Of a stretch of DNA of 64,000 nt, positions 1 to 9,705 are shown one piece after another. The position numbers and the translations under genes were made by a program. Below the pieces are notes generated by a model. It made no database searches and was not told the DNA's origin. It saw only the letters and a list, made by a program, of their open reading frames with translations. Source of the DNA: Lichenibacterium minor (GTDB lineage: Bacteria > Pseudomonadota > Alphaproteobacteria > Rhizobiales > Beijerinckiaceae); contig NZ_QYBB01000011.1 in the NCBI RefSeq assembly GCF_004137685.1, positions 78,694 to 142,693 of the forward strand. The letters run 5' to 3'. Within the stretch, counting starts at the first letter, position 1; each line of letters begins with the position of its first letter.

Positions 1-1088
1 CCTTCCTGGGCGGCGATGTCGAAGTAGGACAGGATCTTCTCGAGCTGGTCGTTCGACGCCTGGGCGCCGATCATCGTCGACATGTCGAGCGGGTGGCCCT
101 GGCGGATCTTCTTCACCCGGGCGATCGCCCGGTCCATGAAGCTGTCGTAGATCTTGGCGTCCACCAGCGCCCGGCTCGGACAGGTGCACACCTCGCCCTG
201 GTTCAGGGCGAACATGGCGAAGCCTTCGAGGCACTTGTCGAAGAAGGCGTCGTCGTGGTCCATCACGTCGGCGAAGAAGATGTTGGGCGACTTGCCGCCG
301 AGTTCCAGCGTCACCGGGATGATGTTGTCGGACGCGTATTGCATGATGAGCCGGCCCGTCGTCGTCTCGCCCGTGAAGGCGATCTTGGCGATGCGCTTGC
401 TCTGGGCCAGCGGCTTGCCGGCTTCCAGGCCGAAGCCGTTGACGACGTTGACCACGCCGGGCGGCACGATGTCGCCGAGCAGTTCCATCAGCACCAGGAT
501 GGACAGCGGGGTCTGCTCGGCCGGTTTCAGCACCACGCAATTGCCGGCGGCGAGCGCGGGCGCGAGCTTCCACGTCGCCATCAGCAGCGGGAAGTTCCAG
601 GGGATGATCTGGCCGACGACGCCGAGCGGCTCGCGGAAGTGGTACGCGACCGTGTCGTTGTCGATCTCCGACAGGCTGCCCTCCTGGGCGCGGATCACGC
701 CCGCGAAGTAGCGGAAATGGTCGACGGCGAGGGGCAGGTCGGCGAGCGTGGTTTCCCGGATGGGCTTGCCGTTGTCGAGCGTCTCGATCATGGCGACGAG
801 CTCGAGCTTCGATTCCAGCGTATCGGCGATGCGGTTGAGCACCTTGGCGCGCTCGGCCGCCGACGTCTTGCCCCAGCCGTCCTTGGCCTTGTGGGCGGCG
901 TCGAGCGCCAGTTCGACATCGGCCGCCGAGGATCGCGGCACCTGGCACAGCACCTTGCCGGTGACGGGGCTCGGGTTGTCGAAGTAGCGGCCCTCCACGG
1001 GCGCCACCCATTTCCCGCCGATGTAGTTCTCGTATTTGTCGCGGATCAGGACCTGCTTCTGCACTTGGTCGAGCGCTTGCTGGAACAT
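1..1088 (-). CDS. NAD(P)-dependent aldehyde dehydrogenase, partial (C-terminus outside window)
   Basis: Oxidises an aldehyde to its carboxylate in the cytoplasm. The visible 362 residues cover the cofactor-binding domain and reach just past the active site. Seen are the IPWNFPLL cofactor segment, the glutamate in LELGGKSPN near residue 261, and the catalytic cysteine in GEVCTCPSR near residue 300. The family is about 500 residues, so roughly 140 are missing beyond the left edge. The ATG is preceded by a strong GGAGG. The N-terminal sequence and the GEVC active site resemble the ExaC/AldB acetaldehyde dehydrogenase group, but the substrate cannot be fixed. The 249 bases separating it from lolD suggest its own promoter. 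Confidence 0.93.
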   Translation of the reverse strand, partial: MFQQALDQVQKQVLIRDKYENYIGGKWVAPVEGRYFDNPSPVTGKVLCQVPRSSAADVELALDAAHKAKDGWGKTSAAERAKVLNRIADTLESKLELVAMIETLDNGKPIRETTLADLPLAVDHFRYFAGVIRAQEGSLSEIDNDTVAYHFREPLGVVGQIIPWNFPLLMATWKLAPALAAGNCVVLKPAEQTPLSILVLMELLGDIVPPGVVNVVNGFGLEAGKPLAQSKRIAKIAFTGETTTGRLIMQYASDNIIPVTLELGGKSPNIFFADVMDHDDAFFDKCLEGFAMFALNQGEVCTCPSRALVDAKIYDSFMDRAIARVKKIRQGHPLDMSTMIGAQASNDQLEKILSYFDIAAQE

Positions 1089-1337
1089 CGTTTCCTCCCG
1101 GGGTCGATCGCGCCGTTCGGCGTCGTTCGCATGGTCGAGGGAAACGAGGTCGGTCGGCGTCGGCGCCGCTGTGCCCGATCCCACGATGGCGCCAGTCTGC
1201 GCTCGCGATCCGGCGCGGTCAACGACGGGCTCAACCGTCGGGCTTCGCGCCGAGCCGTCACCGTCGAGCGACCCGTCCCGAGGCGGGGGACCTTCCTGCG
1301 CCGATCCCCACGCCCAGGCTCGCCTCGGCGGGACGGG

Positions 1338-2027
1338 TCAGTCCAGCTCGACGACCAGGCCGTCCTGCAGCGTCACCCGCCGGTCCATGCGGGCCGCGAG
1401 GTCCATGTTGTGGGTGGCGATCAGGGCCGCGAGCCCCGTCGCCCGGATCAGCGACGTGAGGGTCGCGAAGACGTGGTCGGCCGTGCGGGGGTCGAGGTTG
1501 CCGGTCGGCTCGTCGGCCAGCAGCATGCCGGGGGCGTTGGCGACCGCCCGCGCTATGGCGACGCGCTGCTGTTCGCCGCCCGACAGTTCCGCCGGCCGGT
1601 GGCCGGTGCGCTGGCCGAGCCCGAGGAAGGACAGGAGCTCCGTCCCCCGCTCCCCCGCCTCGCGCTTGGTCAGGCCGGCGATCATCTGCGGGAGGACGAC
1701 GTTCTCCAGCGCGGTGAACTCCGGCAGCAGGTGGTGCGCCTGGTACACGAAGCCGATGGCGGTGCGCCGCAGCGCGGTGCGCTCGGGGTCGCCCATGGCG
1801 GCCGTCGGCGCGTTCCCGACATACACCTCGCCGCCGTCCGGCTTTTCGAGCAGGCCCGCGACATGGAGCAGGGTCGACTTGCCGGCGCCCGAGGGGGCCA
1901 CCAGCGCGACGGACTGGCCGGGCCACAGCGTCAGGTCGGCGCCGCGCAGGATGGACAGCGTCGCCTCGCCCTGGCGGTAGGTGCGGACGACGGCGGACAG
2001 CGTCAGGGCCGGAGCGGAAGACATCAT
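1338..2027 (-). CDS. lolD: Lipoprotein-releasing ABC transporter ATPase LolD
   Basis: ATPase of the LolCDE system, which extracts outer-membrane lipoproteins from the inner membrane and passes them to LolA. The 229 residues contain Walker A (APSGAGKST), the signature LSGGEQQR, Walker B (LLADEPTG) and the switch histidine in IATHNMD. The start overlaps the stop of the permease gene by 4 bases (ATGA), so the two are translationally coupled. The neighbouring LolC/E permease separates it from the related MacB and FtsE ATPases. Confidence 0.95.
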   Translation of the reverse strand: MMSSAPALTLSAVVRTYRQGEATLSILRGADLTLWPGQSVALVAPSGAGKSTLLHVAGLLEKPDGGEVYVGNAPTAAMGDPERTALRRTAIGFVYQAHHLLPEFTALENVVLPQMIAGLTKREAGERGTELLSFLGLGQRTGHRPAELSGGEQQRVAIARAVANAPGMLLADEPTGNLDPRTADHVFATLTSLIRATGLAALIATHNMDLAARMDRRVTLQDGLVVELD

Positions 2028-3331
2028 TCGTACCGCAGCGCTTCGACGGGATCGAGGTTAGCGGCCCGCCACGACGGGTAGACGGTCGCGAGCAGAGACA
2101 GGGCCAGGGCCATGCCGGTGACGGCCAGGACGTCGCCGGGCTGGATCACCGAGGGCAGGTGCGACAGGAAATACAGCTCGGAGGGGAACAGGTCGGCGTG
2201 CATCAGTCCGTTCAGGAAGGTGCGGATGCGCTCGACGTTGCTCGCCACCAGCACGCCGAGCGCGAGGCCGGCGAAGGTCCCGCACACGCCGATGGACGCC
2301 CCGGCGATGAGGAAGATGCGCAGGATCGAGCCGCGCGACGCCCCCATGGTGCGCAGGATGGCGATGTCGGAACTCTTGTCCTTCACCAGCATGATGAGGC
2401 CGGAGATGATGTTGAGCGCCGCCACCAGCACGATCAGCGTGAGGATGATGAACATGACGTTGCGCTCGACGTTCAAGGCGTCGAAGAACGTCTTGTTGCG
2501 CTGGCGCCAGTCCGTCATCACCGCGGGGCGCTCGATGGCGCGGTCGAGCTTGAGCCGCACGGCGTCCATATGGTCGGGATCGTCGACGAAGACTTCGACG
2601 ACGGACGCTTCGCCGTCCTTGTTGAAGTAGCTCTGCGCTTCGGCCATCGGCATGTAGACGAAGGAGGAGTCGAACTCCGACATGCCGATCTGGAAGATCG
2701 CCGTCACGGGATAGCTCTTGATGCGGGGCGCGACGCCGAACGGCGTCTGGGCGCCCTTGGCGGTGAGCACCGACATCTGGTCGCCGATCGACAGGCCGAG
2801 CGATTCCGCCAGCCGTTGACCGATGGCGACGCCGCCCGACTTGTCGAAGTCGTCGAGCGAGCCCTGGACGACGTGTCCCTCGATGCCCGGGAGGCGGCGC
2901 AGGTCGGCGCCCGAGATGCCGCGCACCAGCGCGCCCGATTGGTTGAAGGGCGACGAAACGCCGGCGGCGCCCTCGATCATCGGGATCACCAGCTTGACGC
3001 CCGGCACGGCTTCGAGCCGCTTCGTCACGGCATCGTAGTCGGTGAACGGCGTGTCCGTGGCCTGCACGAAGACGTGCCCGTTGATGCCGACGATCTTGTT
3101 CAGCAGTTCCTGCCGGAAGCCGTTCATCACCGACATCACGACGATCAGGGTCGCGACCCCGAGCAGGATCCCGGCGAAGGAGAAGCCGGCGATCACGGAT
3201 ACGAAGCTCTTCTGGCGCCGCGCGCGGAGGTAGCGCAGCGCCACGATCCATTCGAAGGGCGAGAAGGCGCGCGTCGTCCGCGCGGGGCCGCGCGGCGCGG
3301 AGGCCGCCGCCTGGGCCTGGGCCATGGTCAT
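2024..3331 (-). CDS. lolC: Lipoprotein-releasing ABC transporter permease (LolC/LolE family)
   Basis: Inner-membrane permease of the Lol lipoprotein release system, 435 residues. One transmembrane segment near residues 40-65 is followed by a large periplasmic MacB-like domain. Three further segments end in a FtsX-type region with the coupling motif [17 protein letters not shown]. The C-terminus PVEALRYE is typical of the family. Only one permease gene is present, as in alphaproteobacteria that use a single LolC/E hybrid (LolF) in place of separate LolC and LolE. GAGGA lies 7 bases before the ATG. It forms an operon with lolD and probably follows proS (21-base gap). Confidence 0.95.
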   Translation of the reverse strand: MTMAQAQAAASAPRGPARTTRAFSPFEWIVALRYLRARRQKSFVSVIAGFSFAGILLGVATLIVVMSVMNGFRQELLNKIVGINGHVFVQATDTPFTDYDAVTKRLEAVPGVKLVIPMIEGAAGVSSPFNQSGALVRGISGADLRRLPGIEGHVVQGSLDDFDKSGGVAIGQRLAESLGLSIGDQMSVLTAKGAQTPFGVAPRIKSYPVTAIFQIGMSEFDSSFVYMPMAEAQSYFNKDGEASVVEVFVDDPDHMDAVRLKLDRAIERPAVMTDWRQRNKTFFDALNVERNVMFIILTLIVLVAALNIISGLIMLVKDKSSDIAILRTMGASRGSILRIFLIAGASIGVCGTFAGLALGVLVASNVERIRTFLNGLMHADLFPSELYFLSHLPSVIQPGDVLAVTGMALALSLLATVYPSWRAANLDPVEALRYE

Positions 3332-3352
3332 GCGGCGATCCTCGTGTTCATG

Positions 3353-4696
3353 TCAGCGCGCGACGGCCGCGGTGAGGCTCTTCAGCTTGGACAGGGCCTC
3401 GTCGGGCGCCAGCAGTTCCTTTTCGCCCGAGCGGCGGTGCTTCAGCTCGACCTTGCCCTCGGCCAGGCCCTTCGGGCCGACCAGGACCTGGTACGGCACG
3501 CCGATCAGGTCGAGGGTGGCGAATTTGGCGCCCGGCCGCTCGTCGCGGTCGTCGTAGAGGGCGTCGACGCCGGCGGCGAGCAGGCCCCGGTACAGCGCTT
3601 CGCAGGCCGCGTCCGTGTCCGGGTTGCCGACCTTCAGGTTGGCGATCCCGACCGTGAACGGCGCGACGGCGTCCGGCCACAGGATGCCGTTGTCGTCGTG
3701 GCCCGCCTCGATCAGCGCCGCGACGACGCGCGACGGGCCGATGCCGTAGGATCCCATGTGGACCGGCACGGTCGCGCCGTCCGGGCCGCTCACCACGGCC
3801 TTCATGGGCTCGGAATATTTCGTGCCGAAATAGAAGATGTGGCCGACCTCGATGCCGCGGGCCGAAAGGCGGCTCTCCTCCGGCACGGCCTCGAAGCCGG
3901 CGGCATCGAACTTCTCGCTCGTGGCGGCGAAGCGCGACGTCCAATGGTCGACCACCGCCTGCAGCCCGGCAGCGTCGTCGAAATCGATGTCGGAGGGGGG
4001 CGGCGCGAAGCCGAGGTAGTCGCGGTGGCAGAACACCTCGCTTTCGCCGGTCGAGGCCAGGATGATGAACTCGTGGCTGAGGTCGCCGCCGATCGGGCCG
4101 GTGTCGGCCACCATGGGGATGGCGGTGACGCCGAGCCGCGCGAAGGTGCGCAGGTAGGCCACGAACATGCGGTTGTAGCTGTGGCGGGCGCCCGCGGCGT
4201 CGAGGTCGAAGGAATAGGCGTCCTTCATCAGGAACTCGCGGGAGCGCATCACGCCGAAGCGGGGGCGCACCTCGTCGCGGAACTTCCACTGGATGTGGTA
4301 CAGGTTGAGGGGAAGGTCCTTGTAGGAGCGGACGGAGGCGCGGAAGATCTCCGTCACCATCTCCTCGTTGGTCGGGCCGTAGAGCATCTCGCGCTCGTGC
4401 CGGTCCTTGATGCGCAGCATCTCCTTGCCGTAGTCGTCGTAGCGGCCGGACTCGCGCCACAGATCGGCGGATTGGACGGTCGGCATCTTGATCTCGATCG
4501 CGCCGGAGCGGTTCTGCTCCTCGCGCACGATGGCGTTGACCTTTTCCAGCACGCGCAGCCCCAGCGGCAGCCAAGCGTAGATGCCGGCGGATTCCTGCCG
4601 GATCATGCCGGCGCGCAGCATGAGGCGATGCGACACGATCTCAGCTTCCTTCGGCGTCTCGCGCAGGATCGGCATGAAGTATCGGCTGGAGCGCAT
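3353..4696 (-). CDS. proS: Prolyl-tRNA synthetase, short bacterial form
   Basis: Charges tRNA-Pro with proline in the cytoplasm. From the ATG at 4696 it is 447 residues, beginning [20 protein letters not shown]. Class II synthetase motifs are visible, and a C-terminal anticodon-binding domain ends the protein. It lacks the roughly 180-residue editing insertion of the long E. coli type, which is the norm in alphaproteobacteria. The frame stays open for 25 more codons upstream, but that extension has no family similarity, so the internal ATG was chosen. There is no clear Shine-Dalgarno sequence. Confidence 0.95.
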   Translation of the reverse strand: MRSSRYFMPILRETPKEAEIVSHRLMLRAGMIRQESAGIYAWLPLGLRVLEKVNAIVREEQNRSGAIEIKMPTVQSADLWRESGRYDDYGKEMLRIKDRHEREMLYGPTNEEMVTEIFRASVRSYKDLPLNLYHIQWKFRDEVRPRFGVMRSREFLMKDAYSFDLDAAGARHSYNRMFVAYLRTFARLGVTAIPMVADTGPIGGDLSHEFIILASTGESEVFCHRDYLGFAPPPSDIDFDDAAGLQAVVDHWTSRFAATSEKFDAAGFEAVPEESRLSARGIEVGHIFYFGTKYSEPMKAVVSGPDGATVPVHMGSYGIGPSRVVAALIEAGHDDNGILWPDAVAPFTVGIANLKVGNPDTDAACEALYRGLLAAGVDALYDDRDERPGAKFATLDLIGVPYQVLVGPKGLAEGKVELKHRRSGEKELLAPDEALSKLKSLTAAVAR

Positions 4697-4885
4697 CTGA
4701 CAATCGTTTCTGGACTCGGGCGCGACCGATGCCGCACCCCGGATGGGGCTGATAAGCGCAGGCGTCGCCAAAACACAAGGCGGCAGCGACCTCGCGCGGA
4801 GCTTGCCGCGCCAGCGTGGCGGTTCTGCGGTTGACGGCGCGACGACCCCGCGCAGCCTCGGGCGTGCCGCCCCGCCCTCGGGCCC

Positions 4886-6031
4886 TCAGTCGCCGAGGCC
4901 GCGGTCCCAGCCCGCCTTGGTTTCGGCGACGACGTCGTCGAGCCGCCGCGCCGCGATGGCGGCCCGCAGCCCCGCCATCAGGCTTTGGTAGTAGCTGAGG
5001 TTGACCCAGGTCAGCAGCATCATGCCGAGGATCTCGTCCGACTTCACCAGGTGGTGCAGGTAGGCGCGCGAATAGTCCCGCGCCGCCGGGCAATCGGACG
5101 CCTCGTCGAGCGGCCGGGGGTCGGCGGCGTGGCGGGCGTTGCGCAGGTTGACCTTGCCGAAGCGCGTGTAGGCGAGGCCGTGTCGGCCCGCGCGGGTCGG
5201 CATCACGCAGTCGAACATGTCGACGCCGCGCCGCACGGCTTCCACGAGGTCGTCCGGGGTGCCGACGCCCATCAGGTAGCGCGGCTTGTCGGCCGGCAGG
5301 TGCGGCTCGACGGTCTCGATGGCGGCGAGCATGTCGGCCTGCGGCTCGCCGACCGCGAGGCCCCCGATGGCGATGCCGCCGAACGGCATGGCGGCGAGCT
5401 GCTTCGCGCTTTCGACGCGCAGCGCCGCCACCGTGCCGCCCTGCACGATCCCGAAGCAGGCGCGTCCGGGCTTGGCCTCGAAGGCTTTCAGGGACCGCTC
5501 GGCCCAGCGCAGCGACAGCAGCATGGCACGCTCGACCTCGGCGTCGGGCGCGGGCAGGCGCACGCATTCGTCGAGCTGCATCTGGATATCGGAACCGAGC
5601 AGCGCCTGGATCTCCATCGAGCGCTCCGGCGTCAGGGCGTGCTTCGAGCCGTCGATGTGGGATTGAAAGGTGACGCCGGTCTCGTCGAGCTTGCGCAGCT
5701 TCGCGAGGGACATGACCTGGAAGCCACCGGAATCGGTCAGCATCGGCCCGGACCAGGTGCTGAACCTGTGCAGCCCGCCGAGTTCGGCCACGCGTTCGGC
5801 GCCGGGCCGCACCATCAAGTGATAGGTGTTGCCGAGCACGATGTCGGCGCCGAGCTCCCGCACCTGGCCCATGTACATGGCCTTGACGGTGCCGGCGGTG
5901 CCGACCGGCATGAAGGCCGGCGTGCGGATCGTGCCGCGGCCGGTGTGGATCAGGCCCGTGCGGGCCGCGCCGTCCTGTCCCAGGTGCTCGTACCTGAATG
6001 GGAGGTCCTGGCGGGTGTCGGCGGTCATCAT
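4886..6031 (-). CDS. tgt: tRNA-guanine transglycosylase (queuine tRNA-ribosyltransferase)
   Basis: Exchanges guanine-34 for preQ1 in GUN-anticodon tRNAs during queuosine synthesis. It has 381 residues, the usual length, and a TIM-barrel fold. [12 protein letters not shown] and the [12 protein letters not shown] segment carry the substrate and general acid aspartate, and GIVQGG and GGLAVGEP are the other family motifs. A D-x-D-S-x-x-P-type nucleophile region is replaced here by [13 protein letters not shown], the normal bacterial form. The start overlaps the queA stop by 4 bases. The window's tRNA-Asn (GTT anticodon) is a predicted target. Confidence 0.96.
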   Translation of the reverse strand: MMTADTRQDLPFRYEHLGQDGAARTGLIHTGRGTIRTPAFMPVGTAGTVKAMYMGQVRELGADIVLGNTYHLMVRPGAERVAELGGLHRFSTWSGPMLTDSGGFQVMSLAKLRKLDETGVTFQSHIDGSKHALTPERSMEIQALLGSDIQMQLDECVRLPAPDAEVERAMLLSLRWAERSLKAFEAKPGRACFGIVQGGTVAALRVESAKQLAAMPFGGIAIGGLAVGEPQADMLAAIETVEPHLPADKPRYLMGVGTPDDLVEAVRRGVDMFDCVMPTRAGRHGLAYTRFGKVNLRNARHAADPRPLDEASDCPAARDYSRAYLHHLVKSDEILGMMLLTWVNLSYYQSLMAGLRAAIAARRLDDVVAETKAGWDRGLGD

Positions 6032-7122
6032 GCGGGGTCCGGCCGCGGCGCGGCGCTGTCGGCGGCGGGGGCGAGGAGGCTCGCGTCGCCGTAGGAATAA
6101 AAGCGGTAACCGGCGCCGATCGCATGCGCGTAGGCGGCCTGCATGGCGTCGAGCCCCGAGAAGGCCGACACCAGCATGAACAGCGTCGAGCGCGGCAGGT
6201 GGAAGTTGGTCATCAGCCGGTCGACGCAGCGGAAGCGGTAGCCGGGCGTGATGAAGATCGACGTTTCGCCCGCGAAGGGGCGGATGATCCCGTCCTCGCC
6301 CGCGGCGGATTCGAGGATGCGCAGCGACGTCGTGCCCACCGACACGAGGCGACCGCCGCGGCGGCGGGCGGCGTTGAGGGCGTCGGCCGTTTCGGCCGAC
6401 ACGGTGCCGATCTCGCCATGCATGCGGTGCTCTTCCGTCGTGTCCGCCTTCACCGGCAGGAAGGTGCCGGCGCCGACGTGCAGCGTCACCCGGTGCAGCG
6501 CCACGCCGCGCGCCCGAAGCGCGTCCACGAGGTCCGGGGTGAAATGGAGGCCGGCGGTGGGGGCCGCCACGGCGCCGGGCCGGGCGGCGAACAGCGTCTG
6601 GTAGTCCGACGCGTCGGCATCGTCGCCGGCGCGGCGGTGCTCGATGTAGGGGGGCAGCGGCATCCGGCCGACGAGGGCCGTCGCGGCGTCGAGTTCGTCC
6701 CCGGCGCGGTCGAAGGTGAGGCTGACCTCGCCGCCGTCCTTGTCGGACGCGCGGGCCGACAGCGCCACCGCGCCGCCCGCCTCGAAGTCCAGCGCTTCGC
6801 CGTCGGCCAAGCGCTTGGCGGGTCGGACGAACGCCCGCCAGCGGTCGGCGGCATCGCGCCGGTGCAGCGTCACCTCGATGCGGGCGACGTGCCCGCCGCG
6901 GCGGCGGATGCCGAAGAGCCGCGCCGGCACGACGCGCGTGTCGTTGACCACCAGAGCGTCGCCGGGCTGCAGCAGCGTCGGCAGGTCGCGGACGGCGCGA
7001 TCGACCAGCGGTCGCGGGGCGCCGGGGTCCACGGCGAGCAGCCGGGCGGCATCGCGCGGGGACGCCGGCCGCAGCGCGATGGCGGACTCCGGCAGGGTGA
7101 AATCGAAGGCGTCGACCAGCAT
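6028..7122 (-). CDS. queA: S-adenosylmethionine:tRNA ribosyltransferase-isomerase
   Basis: Transfers and rearranges the ribose of SAM onto preQ1-modified tRNA to give epoxyqueuosine, the step after Tgt. The 364 residues start [20 protein letters not shown]. Family segments are [15 protein letters not shown] ([12 protein letters not shown]), [16 protein letters not shown] and [12 protein letters not shown]. The order queA-tgt with a 4-base overlap is a common bacterial arrangement. It lies 71 bases downstream of ppiB on the same strand. Confidence 0.96.
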   Translation of the reverse strand: MLVDAFDFTLPESAIALRPASPRDAARLLAVDPGAPRPLVDRAVRDLPTLLQPGDALVVNDTRVVPARLFGIRRRGGHVARIEVTLHRRDAADRWRAFVRPAKRLADGEALDFEAGGAVALSARASDKDGGEVSLTFDRAGDELDAATALVGRMPLPPYIEHRRAGDDADASDYQTLFAARPGAVAAPTAGLHFTPDLVDALRARGVALHRVTLHVGAGTFLPVKADTTEEHRMHGEIGTVSAETADALNAARRRGGRLVSVGTTSLRILESAAGEDGIIRPFAGETSIFITPGYRFRCVDRLMTNFHLPRSTLFMLVSAFSGLDAMQAAYAHAIGAGYRFYSYGDASLLAPAADSAAPRPDPA

Positions 7123-7193
7123 GGGATCAGGATGCGAGAAGGCCCGGCCGGCGGGACGCCGACCGGGCCGAACGGGGTTTCAAACGCTTCGGA

Positions 7194-7646
7194 TCAGCTG
7201 ATCGTGGCGGTCTTGATGGAATCGGGTTCGCGCACGGGCTCGCCGCGCTTGATCTTGTCGACGTTCTCCATGCCGGAGGTCACCTCGCCCCACACGGTGT
7301 ACTGCTTGTCCAGGAAGCCGGCGTCGCCGAAGCAGATGAAGAACTGCGAGTTGGCGGAATCGGGGCTCTGGGCGCGGGCCATCGAGCAGGTGCCGCGCTT
7401 GTGGTGCTCGGCGTTGAACTCCTGCTTCAGGTTCGGGTACTTCGACCCGCCCGTGCCGGTGCCGTTGGGGCAGCCGGTCTGGGCCATGAAGCCGTCGATG
7501 ACGCGATGGAAGACGATGCCGTCGTAGAACTTCTCGTTCACGAGCTTCTTGATGTGCTCGACGTGCTTGGGGGCGAGGTCGGGACGCATCTTGATGACGA
7601 CGGGCCCCTTGGTGGTGTCGAGCGTCAGCGTGTTGGTGTCGGTCAT
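7194..7646 (-). CDS. ppiB: Peptidyl-prolyl cis-trans isomerase, cytoplasmic cyclophilin
   Basis: Catalyses proline isomerisation during protein folding. The 150 residues have no signal peptide and form one cyclophilin domain with the motif FHRVIDGFMAQTG, the active-site arginine in that segment, SANSQFFI and the conserved Trp in TVWGEV. Its start overlaps the upstream secreted protein gene by 4 bases. It is a close paralogue of the exported cyclophilin at 8325-8885. Confidence 0.95.
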   Translation of the reverse strand: MTDTNTLTLDTTKGPVVIKMRPDLAPKHVEHIKKLVNEKFYDGIVFHRVIDGFMAQTGCPNGTGTGGSKYPNLKQEFNAEHHKRGTCSMARAQSPDSANSQFFICFGDAGFLDKQYTVWGEVTSGMENVDKIKRGEPVREPDSIKTATIS

Positions 7647-8317
7647 CTTTGGTCCTCGTGGATGAAGCGGATGGCGAAGATTTCGCCGGCCACCGCGGCG
7701 CCGAGAGACGGCGACAGCGGCAAGGGTGTGCAGCTTTTAAGCCCCGCGAGCAGAGAATGCGCAAGCGCGCTCTTCTGGTCCGGCGTGGCGGCGTCGCTGT
7801 AGGGCACGCGCGGCAGGCCGAACACCGACCCGTCGCGCTTGAACGCCACCCGCAGGGTGATCGAGCCCCAACCGAGGCCGGCGGGTGGCGCGAAGCAGCG
7901 GCCGAGCGCCTGCCCGACCTCCACGAAGCGGTTCAGGGTCGGCGGGGCGGCGAAGGTCCGCCCGGCACCGACCGCGACGTTCAGGTGGAAGCCGTGGGCC
8001 AGCGCCGGCAGGTCCTCGGGCGCGCCCTCGATCAGCGGCGATGGGCCCGGCCCTTCGGGCTGCACGAAAGTGTCGGGCGGGGGCGACGGCAGGAGGAAGG
8101 GCGGCGCGTCCGGGGCGAAGCGCCGACGCAGCAGCGGCCGGAAACCGTAGCGGAACCGCCGCAACTCCAGGCGCGGCCCGATGCGGATCGCCGCGCGCGG
8201 GCGCGCTGTGGGAGGCGGCGGCGCGGGCGGGCCGATGCGCACGGGCGCGGCACCGCAGGGCGCGACCGCCCAGGCCGCCGCGAGCGCGCCGACCCCCCAT
8301 CGCGCCGCGCCGCGCAA
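7643..8317 (-). CDS. Secreted proline-rich protein with TonB-C-like end, function unknown
   Basis: The 224 residues begin with a signal peptide (GVGALAAAWAVAPCGAAP). A Pro- and Arg-rich stretch to about residue 95 follows, then a domain of about 125 residues. Its end (LRVAFKRDGSVFGLPRV, then KSCTPLPLSPSLG) resembles TonB/TolA C-terminal folds, which bind envelope partners. The only start in this frame is TTG with no good ribosome site, so the N-terminus is uncertain. It sits between two cyclophilin genes, with a 7-base gap upstream and a 4-base overlap downstream, suggesting one transcript. Function is inferred at fold level only. Confidence 0.75.
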   Translation of the reverse strand: MRGAARWGVGALAAAWAVAPCGAAPVRIGPPAPPPPTARPRAAIRIGPRLELRRFRYGFRPLLRRRFAPDAPPFLLPSPPPDTFVQPEGPGPSPLIEGAPEDLPALAHGFHLNVAVGAGRTFAAPPTLNRFVEVGQALGRCFAPPAGLGWGSITLRVAFKRDGSVFGLPRVPYSDAATPDQKSALAHSLLAGLKSCTPLPLSPSLGAAVAGEIFAIRFIHEDQR

Positions 8318-8324
8318 GCCGGGG

Positions 8325-8885
8325 CTACTTGGCCGAGGCCATCCGCATGGTGACGATCTTGTCGGGGTTGGTCACCTTGCCGTTGTCGTCGGATGCGCCC
8401 TTCTTGATCTTGTCGACGACGTCCATGCCCGCCGTGACGTGGCCCACGACCGTGTACTGGTTGTTCAGGAACGGCGCGTCGCCGAGGCAGATGAAGAACT
8501 GCGAGTTGGCCGAATCGGGATCGGACGAGCGCGCCATGCCGACGGTGCCGCGGGTGAAGGGCGTCGCGGAGAATTCGGCCTTGAGGTTGGGCAGCTTCGA
8601 GCCGCCCATGCCGGTGCCGGTGGGGTCGCCGGTCTGCGCCATGAAGCCGCCGATGACGCGATGGAACACGATGCCGTCGTAGAAGTGATCCTTCACCAGC
8701 GCCTCGATCTGCTTGACGTGGTTCGGGGCGAGGTTCGGCTCGAGCTGGATGCTGATCTTGCCGTCCTTGGTGGTCATCGTCACCGTGTTGGCGTCGTCGG
8801 CCGCGCGGGCCGGGACGGTGGCGAGAGCGACGCCGGCCGCGAGGGCGGCCGAGGACAGGAGGAGATCACGGCGGCGCAGGGTCAT
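8325..8885 (-). CDS. Exported peptidyl-prolyl cis-trans isomerase (cyclophilin)
   Basis: Periplasmic folding catalyst of 186 residues from the ATG at 8885. The N-terminus MTLRRRDLLLSSAALAAG looks like a twin-arginine signal (RRRDLL), with cleavage after VPARA. The cyclophilin core follows, with FHRVIGGFMAQTG, SANSQFFI and VVGHVT. It closely resembles the cytoplasmic cyclophilin 700 bases downstream, so the pair probably arose by duplication. An upstream extension of the frame to 8942 is open but is not protein-like. Confidence 0.93.
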   Translation of the reverse strand: MTLRRRDLLLSSAALAAGVALATVPARAADDANTVTMTTKDGKISIQLEPNLAPNHVKQIEALVKDHFYDGIVFHRVIGGFMAQTGDPTGTGMGGSKLPNLKAEFSATPFTRGTVGMARSSDPDSANSQFFICLGDAPFLNNQYTVVGHVTAGMDVVDKIKKGASDDNGKVTNPDKIVTMRMASAK

Positions 8886-9094
8886 GGTGGGCTCTCTGAT
8901 GGTGTGCGGGCCGGAGATAGGCGGGGGGTGTGACGGTGGCAAGGCGGCGGGTCAGCGACCCTTCGCGACCAGAAGCTCGACGGCGAGCCGACGCTGTTCT
9001 CTCGTTCCACGACGTCGAGGGAGGTGAAGCCGACCGGACCGAGGATGGGCGGCAGGATCCGCTCGGCAACCGCACGCACGTCGTCCCGGGTCAT
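8882..9094 (-). pseudogene. Possible small frameshifted gene remnant
   Basis: An ATG at 9094 follows a good AGGGAGA site. It begins a plausible protein (MTRDDVRAVAERILPPILGP, then VGFTSLDVVEREN) for about 35 codons. After that the frame becomes Pro/Arg/His-rich and unlike a protein. A +1 frame in the same place reads RRLAVELLVAKGR and stops near 8952, which looks like the lost C-terminus. One frameshift near 8990 would explain this. The open frame happens to end in an ATGA overlap with the cyclophilin start. The remaining bases up to 9213 show nothing recognisable. Confidence 0.3.
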
Positions 9095-9213
9095 GACCGT
9101 CTCCCTGTCCACCGAGCTGGACGCATCGCCGCTCGCCCTGGCTCGCGCCTGCCTGTCTTCGGGCACCCCTTCGGACGATCGCGGAACTCCGTCCGATCAC
9201 GATCCACTTCAGC

Positions 9214-9705
9214 CTACGCGGCCTCGACCTTCAGCTCCAGCCGCGTGCTCGCCAGCCATTCGCCATTGACCGGGACCGATTGACGGCTCTGCGGCACGTA
9301 GCGCCGCCGCTCGAAGAAGGGCCGCGCCGCGTCCGGCGCGTCGACCGCCAGGGCCTTGGCGCCGCGCGCCTTGGCGAGCTTCTCGCAGGCGTCGACCAGC
9401 AGGGTGCCGATGCCCCGACGGGCCAGGGCGGGGTCGACGAAGAGCATGTCGATCCGGGCATTGTCCTTCAGCGACGCGAAGCCCGCCGGCGCGCCCGCCA
9501 TCGTGGCCACCAGGGTCAGCATGGCGGACAGGCGCGCCCCGAAGGCACCCTCGTCCTCGGCCGTCGCCATCCAGGCGGCGCGCTGGTCCTCGTCGTAGTC
9601 CTCGGCCGTCAGCTCGTCGACGCTGGCGCCGAAGATGGCGGCCAAGGCCGGGACGTCGGCGGGCAGCATGGGCCGCAGGGCGGGTTTCTCGTCACGGTCG
9701 GCCAT
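9214..9705 (-). CDS. GNAT-family N-acetyltransferase
   Basis: A 163-residue acyl-CoA-dependent acetyltransferase of unknown substrate. The acetyl-CoA site is seen as VDPALARRGIGTLLVDACEK, the P-loop RRGIG of GNAT motif A. It is followed by a motif B-like ending with FFERRRYVPQSRQSV and a terminal ELKV. It starts inside the cysS stop (TGATG, or a GTG three bases earlier), so it is coupled to cysS. Single-domain GNATs next to tRNA synthetases often modify small molecules or proteins, but nothing here fixes the target. Confidence 0.88.
   Translation of the reverse strand: MADRDEKPALRPMLPADVPALAAIFGASVDELTAEDYDEDQRAAWMATAEDEGAFGARLSAMLTLVATMAGAPAGFASLKDNARIDMLFVDPALARRGIGTLLVDACEKLAKARGAKALAVDAPDAARPFFERRRYVPQSRQSVPVNGEWLASTRLELKVEAA

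Noticed and set aside
2159..4834. Open frame of about 890 codons antisense to lolC and proS
   Set aside because: The same codon-bias artefact; the opposite strand carries two clear conserved genes.
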